A DNA stretch of 64,000 bases, taken from positions 88,751,206 through 88,815,205 of the forward strand of contig CM035406.1 of assembly GCA_020310875.1 (NCBI GenBank), in the 5' to 3' direction. This document shows, in pieces, positions 54,476 to 64,000 of this stretch (position 1 is the first letter of the stretch; each line of letters starts with the position of its first letter). Under the pieces are notes generated by a model. It had not been told where the DNA came from. It saw only the letters and a list, made by a program, of their open reading frames with translations, and ran no database searches. Both the position numbers and the translations under genes were made by a program. Origin of the DNA: Ceratopteris richardii (taxonomy: Eukaryota > Streptophyta > Polypodiopsida > Polypodiales > Pteridaceae).

Positions 54476-56442
54476 ATGATGGGTGACAGCTTTCCCTCAA
54501 TGATCGAGAAGCTTGATTGACACAACTACGTGGCTTGACAAAACAGAATGGAGGCCTATTTGCAAGGTAGAAATCTTTATGGAATTATAGCAAGTGATGA
54601 AGCTATGCCTATTCCAAGATCCAAAGGAGGACCAACACAAGAGGAGACAGATAAGCTCACACTTTAGTGCACAAGGGATGCTCAAGCAAGGTCGTACATA
54701 CTAAAATCTATCTCAGACTTTGTATTACCACATATTAGAGGATGCAAGACATCTCAAGGGACTTGGGATGCCCTCAAGACTTTCTTTTCTGCTAGTACCA
54801 AAGCAAGAAAGAATCATCTTTGGAACGAGTTCAACCAAATGAAGAAGACACCTAAACAAACCATCATAGAGTTTGTTACCAAGGTCAAAGAGGTTGCGGA
54901 TCAGTTAGCATCAATTGGAGAGCTGATTGAAGAAGAGGTCATCATGAGGCAAATTCGCAATGGCATTCGAAGTGATAAGCAATGGCAATCCTTCACGACG
55001 GCTTATGATCTCATCATGGATGTGCAAACTCCAGACTTCGACATCTTTCTTGGACAACTCTTCAATCAAGAAGCCAACAATAGCATAAAGGAAGGTAACT
55101 CTTATCATGGTAATTCAACTAGTGCTCTATATGCAGATAAGAAGGATAAGAAGCAAAAAGGCAAGAAGAAGGAAGAAGATGAAGAAGAGACTTCCCAAGC
55201 CAACTTTGCAAGCAAGAGCAAGTGGAAAGGGAAGAAGAAAGGACCAAAGCAAGATGAAGCCAAAGGTCAGAATGTTCAACCTTGTGCCATATGCGATAAG
55301 ACCAACCACACCACTCAGAATTGCTAGTTCAATGGGAAGACCCAATAAGGAAGTGAGAGAGGTGGATATGGCATCAATAGAGGCAGAGGTGGACACAACT
55401 TCAACAATAAAAATAGAAGCTATAATAGAAGGGACTACAACAATTATTCAAAAGATCAACCACATGATGACTCATTGCTTCTTATGAATCTAAGCCACAA
55501 AGAAGGTAAAGAAGATGATCATTTGTTCTACATAGATTCAGGATGTTTGAGTCATGTTGCAGGCAACATTGCTGTTCTATCTGATTTGGAAAGTCCAAAG
55601 CATAGACATGAAGTGCAAACAGAGGATGACACAAAGCACAATGTGGAGAAGATTGGTAACCTCAAAGCTTCCAATGGCAGGACAAACATTCTGAGTAAGG
55701 TTCTCTATGTACCCACTATCACTTAAAACCTAATAAGTGTAGGCCAAATAGTTAAAAAAGGCTTGCAAGTTAGGTTCACCCAACATGGAGCTTTTGTGGA
55801 AGATCCATGTCAAGGCTTCAAAAAGATAGCCCGAGATGAGAAGCATGGTAGGCTCTTTACTTTTGAAGTAGGAGAAACCAAGAACATAGTTCTATTCAAG
55901 TTTGGGTCTCAAACCCTAAGTGAGCTTGAAGTGTGGCATAAGAGACTTGCTCATGTGAATGAAAGAACCTTGAAGGATATATGGAGGGATCAAAGTGTTC
56001 TGGGACTGCCGAACATATCAAAGCAACACATGATCAACATGTGTGATGCATGTCAGATTGGGAAGGCACAAAGACAACCATTCAACCACAAAGGCTACAT
56101 CCACAACAACTTATTGGACTTAGTACATACAAATGTATGGGGACCAAGTCAAGAACCTTCATTGGCAGGATCAAGGTATTATGTCTCATTTATTGATGAC
56201 CATAGTAGATGGACGGTTCTATACTTTATCAAGAGTAAGAATGAAGTGTTTGATTGCTTCAAGAAGTATCTTGCATATGTGGAGAATCATACAGGTAGAT
56301 CACTAAAGAAGCTTAGATCTGATGGAGGGGGAGAATACTTCTCCAAAGAGCTTGATGAGTTCTTGCAGGAAAAAGGTATCAAAAGGGAAGTGACTACTAG
56401 GTACTCTCCTCAGCTAAATGGAATGGTATAGAGGAGGAACAC
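54476..56442 (+). pseudogene. Decayed copia gag-protease-integrase part
   Basis: One plus-strand register runs through the whole stretch with stops at 54518, 54536, 54665, 55325, 55346, 55724 and 56429. Gag is recognisable (TWDALKTFFSASTKARKN, MKKTPKQTIIEFV), with the CCHC knuckle CAICDKTNHTTQNC ending right at a stop. The protease has an Asp-Ser-Gly triplet (FYIDSGCLSH). The integrase zinc region VWHKRLAHVNERTL and CDACQIGKAQ is present. The first catalytic Asp is replaced by Asn (HTNVWGP), and the stop at 56429 falls on the position of the catalytic Glu. The inverted-repeat transposon interrupts 12 bases later. Confidence 0.85.
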
Positions 56443-57400
56443 ATTAGGAAAAAAGGTGAACCTTGCATGGGCCTTGTAAGGATTCCTAATATTTAGGGAT
56501 TAAAAAGCTTAATCAGGGACATTAAGTGTGCAGAAGAAACCACTAGTGGTATTCTCACCTAAAATATTTATTTCTTACACTACTTTATTTGCATTATGAG
56601 AGGGAATAATTGTGACCTTTGGATCCTTGAAAAGAATGGCCAAGATTAAGTCATAAGTGGATATGAGAGAGAGGACTTCTGAAAAATCTTAGGCATGGGG
56701 AGTCTTATGATGATTCTCTGCAAAGTTTACAACCATTAGATCATGGCTAATCAGACGAAAACCCGCATTTGGGGCTGAGAAACCTTTCATGAGTGTTTTG
56801 AGCCCTTAGATCAAGCCACGATCAGACGGAAACGCGCGATTGGGGCAGAGCTAAAACTTTTGCACGTTTTGGGCCGTCCAATTAGATTGGCATCCTATGG
56901 AGTACAAAAAAGGGCTCCGTTCTCATCAAGTGAAACCTTATTGGCCATTAGATCAAGAATCCATCCAATGGCTACAAGTTTAACGCGCTCAAAGAACATG
57001 GCATTTAAGCATAGCCCTCCGATCATAGCCCCAATCCAAGGGTGGATATTCAAACGTGCATTTTTGAAGTCTCTTTTGATCTCAGCCATCTAATTTCAAG
57101 CACATCCAAGGGTCCACATGCAATGCCGCCTTGACTTTTTCCATTGAACCTCGACCATTGGATCTTTAAGCCAATCAAAGGGTTCTAGTTGATTTGGAAG
57201 GCTTTCAAAACCATTTAAATGGCTAAAACCACGAGTTCAAGGTGGTTTTCTCTTCTTTGACCACAAAAAAACAAGGGAAGCCTATGCCAAGCCTATGTGA
57301 TTAAGGGACTAAACTGTGTCCACCACCCTCTTCTCATTGGTCTAGCACTAATCACTCCTTAAGCTAAAAGCCCCATGCAAGGTTCACCTTTTTTCCTAAT
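56443..57400 (-). mobile_element. Inverted-repeat DNA transposon, copy B (0.96 kb)
   Basis: Ends are ATTAGGAAAAAAGGTGAACC and its inverse GGTTCACCTTTTTTCCTAAT. Reverse-complemented, it matches copy A along its length, for example GAGTGATTAGTG and CAATGAGAAGAGGGTGGTGG, so it lies in the opposite orientation. Flanks GAACAC (56437-56442) and GAAGAC (57401-57406) are a 6 bp duplication with one mismatch, or part of a longer 9-10 bp one including the ATT that follows. It interrupts the copia integrase frame, which gives a precise view of the original site. No coding frame was recognised. Confidence 0.8.
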
Positions 57401-58978
57401 GAAGACATTGGTTGGATGAGCCCGAACAATGCTTGAAGAGAAGAAGTTTCCACATTATCTATGGGCAGAGGCTATTTCAACTACTGTGTACCTTGTCAAT
57501 AGACTACCATCCAAATCACTTCAAGGTATGACTCCTTATGAAGCATGGCATGGAAGAAAAACTAGTCTTGGACATTGCAAGGTTTTTGGTTGTTTAGCTT
57601 ATGTTCATGTACCATCACAAATAAGAGGTAAGCTAGATGAAAGGGCAACAAAGGCCGTATCTATTAAATATGATTCAACTCAGATGGGTTAGAGGTTCTT
57701 CAATCCTTCAACCAAGCAATTCACTACAAGTAGAGATATTGTGTTTGAAGAACACAGGTCTTGGTATGATGAAGACAAACAAAAGGTAACACTACCATAT
57801 GATCTTGATTCTAACTCTTATCAATTAGGAAGCAAGCATGATACACGTGTTAATGATCCAAGAAGTGATACAGATGATGACCAAGATGAAAGGGAAAAGG
57901 ATTACAAGCTATGGAAGTCAAGAGGCAAAGCAAAGATGCAAGAGGTTGGAGAATGCTCCAAACAAGCACCTAGAAGATCACTAAGAGAGAAGAAACAACC
58001 AAAAAGGTATGGATATGATTCCACATTTGTTACGAAGCATTCAATATACTTGGCAAAAGACTCTATTTCAGAGGAACCCTCAACCTACGAAGAGGCAAAG
58101 GCAAACCCTAACTGGGAAAAGGCCATGAAAGAAGAGATAGATGCATTGAAGGAAATGGAAACTTGGGATTTGGTTCCAATGTCGCCCAAACAAAAGGTAA
58201 TTGGTCGTAGATAGGTAATATAAAGTTAAAAGAAACTCAGATGGATCAGTTTGTAGGTACAAGGCAAGATTAGTTGCCAAAGGATGCTCACCAATTCATG
58301 GTATAGACTATGAGGAAACATTCTCACCAGTTGCAAAGATGACTACAATTAGGACATTGATAAGTGTAGCTACTGCAAGGAATTGGAGAATCCTCCAACT
58401 TGATGTGAAAAATGCATTCTTAAATGGTTGGATAAGTGAAGAGGTATACATGTCACAACCACCAGGTTTTGAAAACCCTAGTCATCCATCTTATGTTTGC
58501 AAAATTAAGAAAGCATTGTATGGATTGAAACAAGCTCCAAGAGCTTGGAATTACAGGTTGGTTACATATCTTCAAGATCAAGGGTTCAAAGCTAGCAGCT
58601 TAGATCCTTCTCTATTCATCAAAAGGGATCACAATGAGGTTATCTATCTATGTGTATATGTAGATGATATTATTGTGATAGGTGATGATCTAAATGGCAT
58701 TCAAAGGATCAAGAGACACATGCAAGAGGAGTTCAAAATCAGTGACCTAGGTGAGCTCACATATTTCCTAGGTATGCAGGTGATATATACAGATGAAGGA
58801 ACGTATTTGACTCAAAGAAGATACATTCAAGATCTTCTTCTCAAGTTCAAAATGGAGAACACTAAACCTGCAGGTACACCTTTGGAGATGAGTGATAAAC
58901 TAAGTGTTTATGAAGGTGAGAAAATTGATACATTAAAGAGTATCAAAGCTTGGTAGGTAGCTTGATATATGCTACTCA
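57401..58978 (+). pseudogene. Decayed copia integrase end and reverse transcriptase
   Basis: It resumes the integrase right after the insertion (LEEKKFPHYLWAEAI, RLPSKSLQGMTPYEAWHGRK) and ends that domain with a stop replacing a residue in STQMG-x-RFF near 57690. A linker and the start of reverse transcriptase follow (ANPNWEKAMKEEIDALKEME). A register change and stops lie near 58212-58225. From 58339 the frame holds QLDVKNAFLNGWISEEVYMS, then the intact catalytic YVDD in LCVYVDDIIVIGDD. It ends at the next nested element. The reverse transcriptase is therefore split between here and 62936. Confidence 0.85.
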
Positions 58979-59167
58979 TGAAGGGCTTTGGTGTGCAGAA
59001 TAAGAGGAGGAAAGAGGAGATGGAGGGAAAGAGAAGAGAGGAGAGATGTGCGGACATGTGTGGGAGCCTCGAAACCCACATAATTATCTCTCTTGAGGCA
59101 ATGCTCTATATATGATGTATATATATGAATATGGGGGTAAGGTCACATGACCCTTACATTCCCAACA
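58979..59167 (-). repeat. 3' LTR of the short-LTR element
   Basis: It is 189 bp. The minus strand begins TGTTGGGAATGTAAGGG. Confidence 0.92.
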
Positions 59168-59178
59168 ATCTCCCACTT
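59168..59178 (-). promoter_or_regulatory. Polypurine tract of the short-LTR element
   Basis: The minus strand reads AAGTGGGAGAT directly before TGTTGGG, a very common copia arrangement. Confidence 0.85.
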
Positions 59179-59275
59179 AAGGGTCAATGTGACCATAAGT
59201 GGTAAACACATACAAAGAATGATGTAGGGGTATACAATAATGTATAGGAAGAGTCCGGATCTCAACCCATACTGA

Positions 59276-61024
59276 TCAACCTACACCAACTGCCTCGAAC
59301 AAGGTGTATCCATGCACCTCAAAGTGCTCTAGACTCATATCGAGAAGAGTCGAGCTCACATATGACTGATGCAAGAACTCATGAAGTTCCTGCAAAGTTC
59401 CCACTCGCTCTATGCATGTGTCAATCATCGAACGATGGACAAATCCAAGTGCAAATGCTCCAATAGCAACTGCAATGTTTGGTCTCGAGCATAACAACTC
59501 ATACATCAGACTCCCGAATGCTGATGAAACATGTGCTATCCTGGCTAACCTAAGCATGTCAGCCATGCGTGTATCCAAGGCATCCAAAGCATCATCATCA
59601 AGACCAACATCTCCTGACATATCGATGTCAACATCCGACATGAGCGAATCCAAGAATGACTGCATGATCGCTGACTCATCAACATCTAAATCAGTCATCC
59701 TATCAACCAAGGATATGTTTAGCTGTGCATCCTGAGAGCTAAACTGCTTTATCACACACTGTGTACCATGAGAGCAATCTTGCTCTACCACACCAAGTGT
59801 ATGATCATGCTCCACATGAGCTAACTGCACAACATCAACACCAAGGTCAAACTGATGATCACACTCTAACTGAGTATCATCATAATGCTCTATATGAGCA
59901 TCCATGTCATGCTCTAAAGCATCCAACTGATCATCCAAAGTGTGCTCCACATGAGCATCCATAAGATCAACGAAATCATGCTCTACATAAGCATCATGAG
60001 CATCCAAATCATGCTCTACATGTGCATCCATCTGAGCATCTGAATCCTGCCATACATGTGCATCATGAATGTCAATACACCTATCTGTAGGTAGACAAAA
60101 TGAGACATGACGAGTCTCACATCGCACATAAGGCTGAACTCCCACTGAGACAAGACTGTCTCTCACATGAAGTACTTGCAGTGGATACCTGTGCCCAATC
60201 CTAGAACCTCTGATAAGCATAAGCTGTCCCAACTGTAACTGAAAATGATGCTCACCAAGGAATGCATAACATCTGCTCTCCTGTAACTGGCTAACTAAAA
60301 TCAAGCTCATAGGGAATGAAGGCACATAGCGTACATGTCTGAGTATAAGTGATGCTCCACTAGGTAGCATAAGGCATACATCTCCTGCACCCTCAATGTC
60401 ATATGTCGTACCATCAGGCAATTGCACACATCCACGACTCTCACTTGAGAATCGACAAAACCACTCACGATGTGGAGTAACATGAAAACTGGCTAATGCA
60501 TCAAGCAACCAAGCCATATGTGTGCTATCTAATGAGCAAGAGGAATCATGAGATGAACCATATAAGAACGTGATATCACCATCACTGGCATAATCAACTG
60601 CCATAGACTCTCCTGAAATCACTACCTAACCTGCATCACGTGCATATCTCTGACGTCGGCGTCGCATCCTCCTGAAGCAACGTCCTAGAATATGGCCCTC
60701 ACGACCACAGTGTCAACATCAAAGTGGTCGATGTGATCTATGTCTCACATGAGTCAATGGACTCGCATACACATCATGTAGTCTCTGCCATAATGCACTA
60801 CTCGTCTCCTCATACATAACAGACTCATATATAGAATCCACAAGCTGTAATCGAATAGTGGAGCTGGCCAATGCATCCATATCCATCCATACGTGGTCGG
60901 GCATGTCACGAGGCCTCTGTGCATCTCTATGCACATACATGTGTAACCCTGCACGAACCAATGTATGCTACATCTGAGCTTTCCATCTTGGAAAGTCAGT
61001 GCCATCAAATCGAGAAGACATCAT
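59276..61024 (-). pseudogene. Fused gag / protease-like / Asp-His-rich repeat / RT-tail frame
   Basis: One minus-strand register of 583 codons starts at ATG 61024 and ends at 59276, with four in-frame stops, all in the gag third. Gag is recognisable (SSRFDGTDFPRWKAQM, later STIRLQLVDSIYESVM and SSALWQRLHDVYAS). A CCHC knuckle follows (HCGREGHILGRC after a Cys and a stop). A copia protease-like segment comes next (SFHVTPHREWF, YDIEGAGDVCLMLPSGAS, RHVRYVPSFP), but Asp-Ser-Gly is replaced by Asp-Ala-Leu. After it come about 100 residues of DAHVEHDLDAHD-type repeats, then an acidic part. SAFGSLMYELLCSRPNIAVA resembles the very end of copia reverse transcriptase. Integrase, the catalytic reverse transcriptase and RNase H are absent. 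From the last stop downward, 448 codons are open. Confidence 0.75.
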
Positions 61025-62728
61025 GCAGGCAATCCAAGAGACTAGCAATGTAACAAGAGACTAGAAACAATACTCTATCCTCAATATGATCACACCTGCA
61101 TATCCATATGCATAAATCACATCACATATGTCTCTGCGGAGAAGAAAACCATGTGAACCACCTGTCATGTAACCATGCATCTAGCATGCACATAAAACCA
61201 TGAGCATAAGCCTGCTCACCAAATCTCCAAAGTGACCAAATAGATGTGAAAGAATCTTGGGAAAATTTCGACAGAGTATCCCCTGGAAACTGAGCAATCA
61301 AACAAGATAACCAATATCAAAGGAACAATGAGTAATTTGTCACCACCTATCATTGATGTAATCAAGGATAATGGCAAATACATATGCCCCATAAACTAAT
61401 GGCAATACATGCCAATACAATGGCAATACAACTCCCACTTAAGAATAAATCCTGCAAGATGGTCCAATCTATCACAAATAACCTGTGACCTAGTCCAAGT
61501 GAATGGAGATAGTCAATGATCCAAAGCTATCGCACAAGCTTCAAGATCCACTAGAGCTCTCTTCTAGCATAAAAGCCAATGAAATTTTGGTAGCATCTCC
61601 TCTGTAAAATGGACTCTAGAACCAAAATAACCATGTGGGAATCACCATCCACAACATCAAATCAATGAACATTTGCTAATAGAATAGCAAATCATGGTGA
61701 CAAACAAGTGTGCAACTGAGGCTCCAATCTGGATCATATACCTGCAAAGAAAACAAAAGATACAAGTACCAACCAAGATCCATAATCAACTCTCACAGAA
61801 TTGTGTGCAACCGGTAACTAAATCCATAACCAAGTGGCATAAGCAAGATATAGACCACAATGCCACTATACATCCATGATCGAACTCATGATGACATAAA
61901 CCTCAAAAAGGAGTATACCACAATGTCATCTTACATGCCAAACACGTAACAAGATCATGCTCTACTCTCATATGGAGGAGCTAAGACAATGATCATACAT
62001 GTACAGTGTCTTGAAGCTCTGAAAATAAGAGCTTGCACACCATAAATTCTCTCTCGAAGAAGTTCCAAAGCAAATTCAACCTCCAAGTGCAATTAGGGTT
62101 CTTATAGTGAAAATGTGATGCTCTGTGTTTTGCTGTTTCAAAGGTGATAACCTCTGAATCTGAACTTTTGGTCTTCAGCAAAATTCAAGATCTAACTCGT
62201 AACTACGTAACGAGATAAAGAACACCTCAATCGAAGGTGCGTAGCTCAAGATATGCTTAAGACAAGCACCTGTTGTCAATTTCACTATCACCTACAACAC
62301 TGCTGCTTTGTATTTTGTAGTTTCAGTGACCTTGCACTGAGAATCTGAATCTGAGTTCTTCTACAAAGTTGTATTTATCTTTACAGGCTACGCACTGCAA
62401 GTTGAATCATTGCATTCTGATCTGTAGAACTCAAGTTATGATGCATAAACTGACTTGCTGTCATAGTGAATATAGATTCGCTTTCTACAGCAGTCTGCGT
62501 TTTTCACATTTTTGGCAGTCTAAAACTCCGAACCAGGTTCTGTACCCTTCTGTGAAGTTGTAGCCGTCTGTGTTAGCTACACAAAAAACTTTAAAACGCA
62601 TCAATCCGAACTTCCTACCTCGAGTTATGACCAAAATACTGAACAGCTATCAAGAGATGCCGACCTGCAGTTCTACTCCTTCTGACCTAAGCTTCCATTG
62701 AAGTTTCTTGCACACCAGCCTTCAGCAT
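61025..62728. other. Leader of the short-LTR element
   Basis: 1.7 kb between primer site and gag, with no coding frame recognised. Such long leaders are seen in other non-autonomous LTR elements. Confidence 0.6.
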
Positions 62729-62740
62729 GCTCTGATACCA
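62729..62740 (-). promoter_or_regulatory. Primer-binding site of the short-LTR element
   Basis: The minus strand reads TGGTATCAGAGC one base after the 5' LTR (initiator tRNA-Met). Confidence 0.9.
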
Positions 62741-62741
62741 A

Positions 62742-62930
62742 TGAAGGGCTTTGGTGTGCAGAACAAGAGGAGGAAAGAGGAGATGGAGGGAGAGAGAAGA
62801 GAGGAGAGATGCGCGAACATGTGTGGGAGCCTCGAAACCCACATAATGATCTCTCTTGAGGCAATGCTCTATATATGATGTATATATATGAATATGGGGG
62901 TAAGATCACATGACCCTTACATCCCCAACA
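62742..62930 (-). repeat. 5' LTR of the short-LTR element
   Basis: It is 189 bp, bounded by the primer site on the left and ACTCA on the right. Confidence 0.92.
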
Positions 62931-62935
62931 ACTCA

Positions 62936-63546
62936 TACAAGGGCAAACATCTCATATAGAGTGGGAGTGCTTAGTCAGTTCATGCACTCCGAGAAGACCA
63001 GACATGGATGCGGCTAAGAGAGTACTTAAGTATCTCAAAGCTACAATCAACGAAGGTATATTCTATCCTTACTCTTCAGATTTGGATATCAAAATCTATT
63101 CAAATGCCGATTGGGCAGGAGCTAAGGATGATAGAAAAAGTACATCTGGTTACTTAGCATTTGGAGGTTCGAAGCTAGTGTCATGGAGTTCCAAGAAACA
63201 ACCAACAGTTGCTTTATCCTCAACTGAAGTAGAGTACAGAGGCTTGACCATAACAACTCAAGAGGCAATATGGTTAAAAACATTGTATACAGATTTGGGA
63301 CTTGTGAGTTTCAAACCTCACATATTTGGAGATAATGTAAGTTCCATGCATCTAGCGGCAAATCCTATTTTCCATGCGAGAACCAAACACATAGAAGTCC
63401 ATTATCACTTCATCAGAGAGAAGCTCATGGCAAAGGATATTGACATCTCTTTTGTTCCAATTGAAAAGCAAGTAGCAGATATGATGACGAAGGCACTTGA
63501 TGGAATAAAGCTTTGTAGATTCAAAGCTATGGCAGGTATCAGATAA
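62936..63546 (+). pseudogene. Decayed copia reverse transcriptase end and RNase H
   Basis: It continues the host copia after the nested element. VGVLSQFMH is recognisable just after the junction, in another register. From 63004 a clean frame to the stop at 63544 holds the copia RNase H (NADWAGAKDDRKSTSGYLAF, VALSSTEVEYRGL) and the copia C-terminus (HARTKHIEVHYHFIREKL, DMMTKALDGIKL). The first RNase H acidic residue region is intact (IYSNADWAG, with Asn where many copies have Asp before Ala-Asp). Confidence 0.85.
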
Positions 63547-63571
63547 TGAAGACTCACGCATACTTTAGCTT

Positions 63572-63581
63572 GAGGGGGAGC
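63572..63581 (+). promoter_or_regulatory. Polypurine tract of the decayed copia element
   Basis: GAGGGGGAGC directly before the 3' LTR. Confidence 0.85.
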
Positions 63582-64000
63582 TATTGGAACATCAAACTTA
63601 CACTATGCTTGAGGTGGATTTGATCTACATCAAAGGCTGTAGCGTCGAAAGAATATCCGTTGGAGAGTTCTTTTTCTTATGCTCATTTATTGTATTTTTT
63701 CGAGAGATTTTTGATGGCTCATTTACCATTGTAAAAGCCTTGAGCTTTACACATGTAAATGTAGAAAGATAAAGCCCAAATCCCATAAATTTGTAGTGGT
63801 TGAAGTTGCATTCAATCAAGCAATCAATCACCTAAAAGTAGATCAAACTAGATCTTCACTTTTCCTAGATTGTAGGAAAGTGAATTGATTCCCTCCAACA
63901 ACCATTCCCACCTTCATTTGAATTCAAACTTCACTTGCAAAAGTCGTGGAACACTCCTAGAGTCTATATAACGACTTGAAATCACTTGTATGATACATGG
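63582..64000 (+). repeat. 3' LTR of the decayed copia element (cut by window end)
   Basis: It starts TATTGGAACATCAAAC, that is, with the terminal TG mutated to TA, and matches the 5' LTR from 53381 for its visible 419 bases. The TATA word has become TATATAACG at 63965. Confidence 0.85.

Larger units (their letters stand above)
58979..62930 (-). mobile_element. Short-LTR copia-derived element (non-autonomous), minus strand
   Basis: Two 189 bp LTRs (58979-59167 and 62742-62930) start TGAAGGGCTTTGG and end CCCCAACA or TCCCAACA, with roughly six or seven differences. Target duplication ACTCA is at 58974-58978 and 62931-62935. Primer site and purine tract place the 5' end on the right. The interior has a leader of 1.7 kb and one fused reading frame, with integrase and most of reverse transcriptase missing. 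It interrupts the reverse transcriptase of the host copia element. Confidence 0.92.
53381..64000 (+). mobile_element. Decayed copia element with two nested insertions, runs off the window
   Basis: The 5' LTR starts at 53381 and the 3' LTR at 63582 is cut by the window end. The gene order gag, protease, integrase, reverse transcriptase, RNase H is interrupted by the inverted-repeat transposon (56443-57400) and the short-LTR element (58979-62930). Many stops and loss of integrase catalytic residues show that it is inactive. The host target duplication cannot be checked because the right flank is outside. Confidence 0.88.

Noticed and set aside
62936-63546. Host RNase H-like gene
   Set aside because: It is the 3' end of the copia element, continuous with 57401-58978 once the nested element is removed.
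1-64000. CRISPR arrays, bacterial operons, rRNA genes
   Set aside because: There are no regularly spaced identical repeats with unique spacers, no ribosomal RNA sequence, and everything else indicates plant nuclear DNA.

Overview
This window is nuclear plant DNA, AT-rich and made almost entirely of nested transposable elements. The evidence is plant Ty3/gypsy, Ty1/copia, LINE and CACTA protein remnants, initiator-tRNA-Met primer sites, and CCCTAAA-type telomere-like words. No intact host gene was recognised. The closest candidate is an unrecognised gene-like segment present in two damaged copies at 24.0-25.0 and 27.0-27.6 kb. The species cannot be named from the sequence.

Left part (1-8.25 kb): a dense array of AATCG-containing words, an LTR remnant on the minus strand, and a degraded CACTA transposon (TNP2-like DUF4218/DUF4216 segment plus a TNP1-like exon). 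These are followed by 2 kb of AT-rich tandem repeats with telomere-like words and a LINE fragment. Middle-left (8.26-19.58 kb): a decayed chromodomain gypsy element on the minus strand, bounded by a GGACC target duplication. Its LTRs carry tRNA/SINE-like A and B boxes. A second LTR element (family N, 13.75-18.08 kb) is nested in its gag. Then come a 0.94 kb inverted-repeat DNA transposon (19.84-20.78 kb), a LINE reverse-transcriptase remnant, and the duplicated gene-like segment.

Centre (27.7-50.3 kb): an old LTR element (family L) arranged as LTR-interior-LTR-interior fragment. Its first LTR is split by a LINE with a 15 bp target duplication. Its interior holds a very young non-coding LTR retrotransposon (31.03-36.30 kb, duplication ACCAC) and a second family N copy (37.06-39.50 kb). 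Its second LTR is split by a very young copia element (43.00-49.45 kb, duplication ATTTA), whose polyprotein frame is broken by one in-frame stop.

Right part (50.3-64 kb): a copia 3' fragment, an isolated LTR fragment, and a decayed copia element that runs off the window. That last element contains a second inverted-repeat transposon (56.44-57.40 kb) and a short-LTR copia derivative on the minus strand (58.98-62.93 kb). The derivative's single reading frame fuses gag, a protease-like segment, an Asp/His-rich repeat and a reverse-transcriptase tail.

The most unusual items are: family N, where a conserved coiled-coil protein frame lies on the strand opposite the predicted primer-binding site; the uncharacterised inverted-repeat transposon family; the Pol III-type boxes inside gypsy LTRs; and the rearranged copia-derived fusion frame. 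Junctions and duplications were read directly from the bases. Family assignments rest on motif recognition without database searches.
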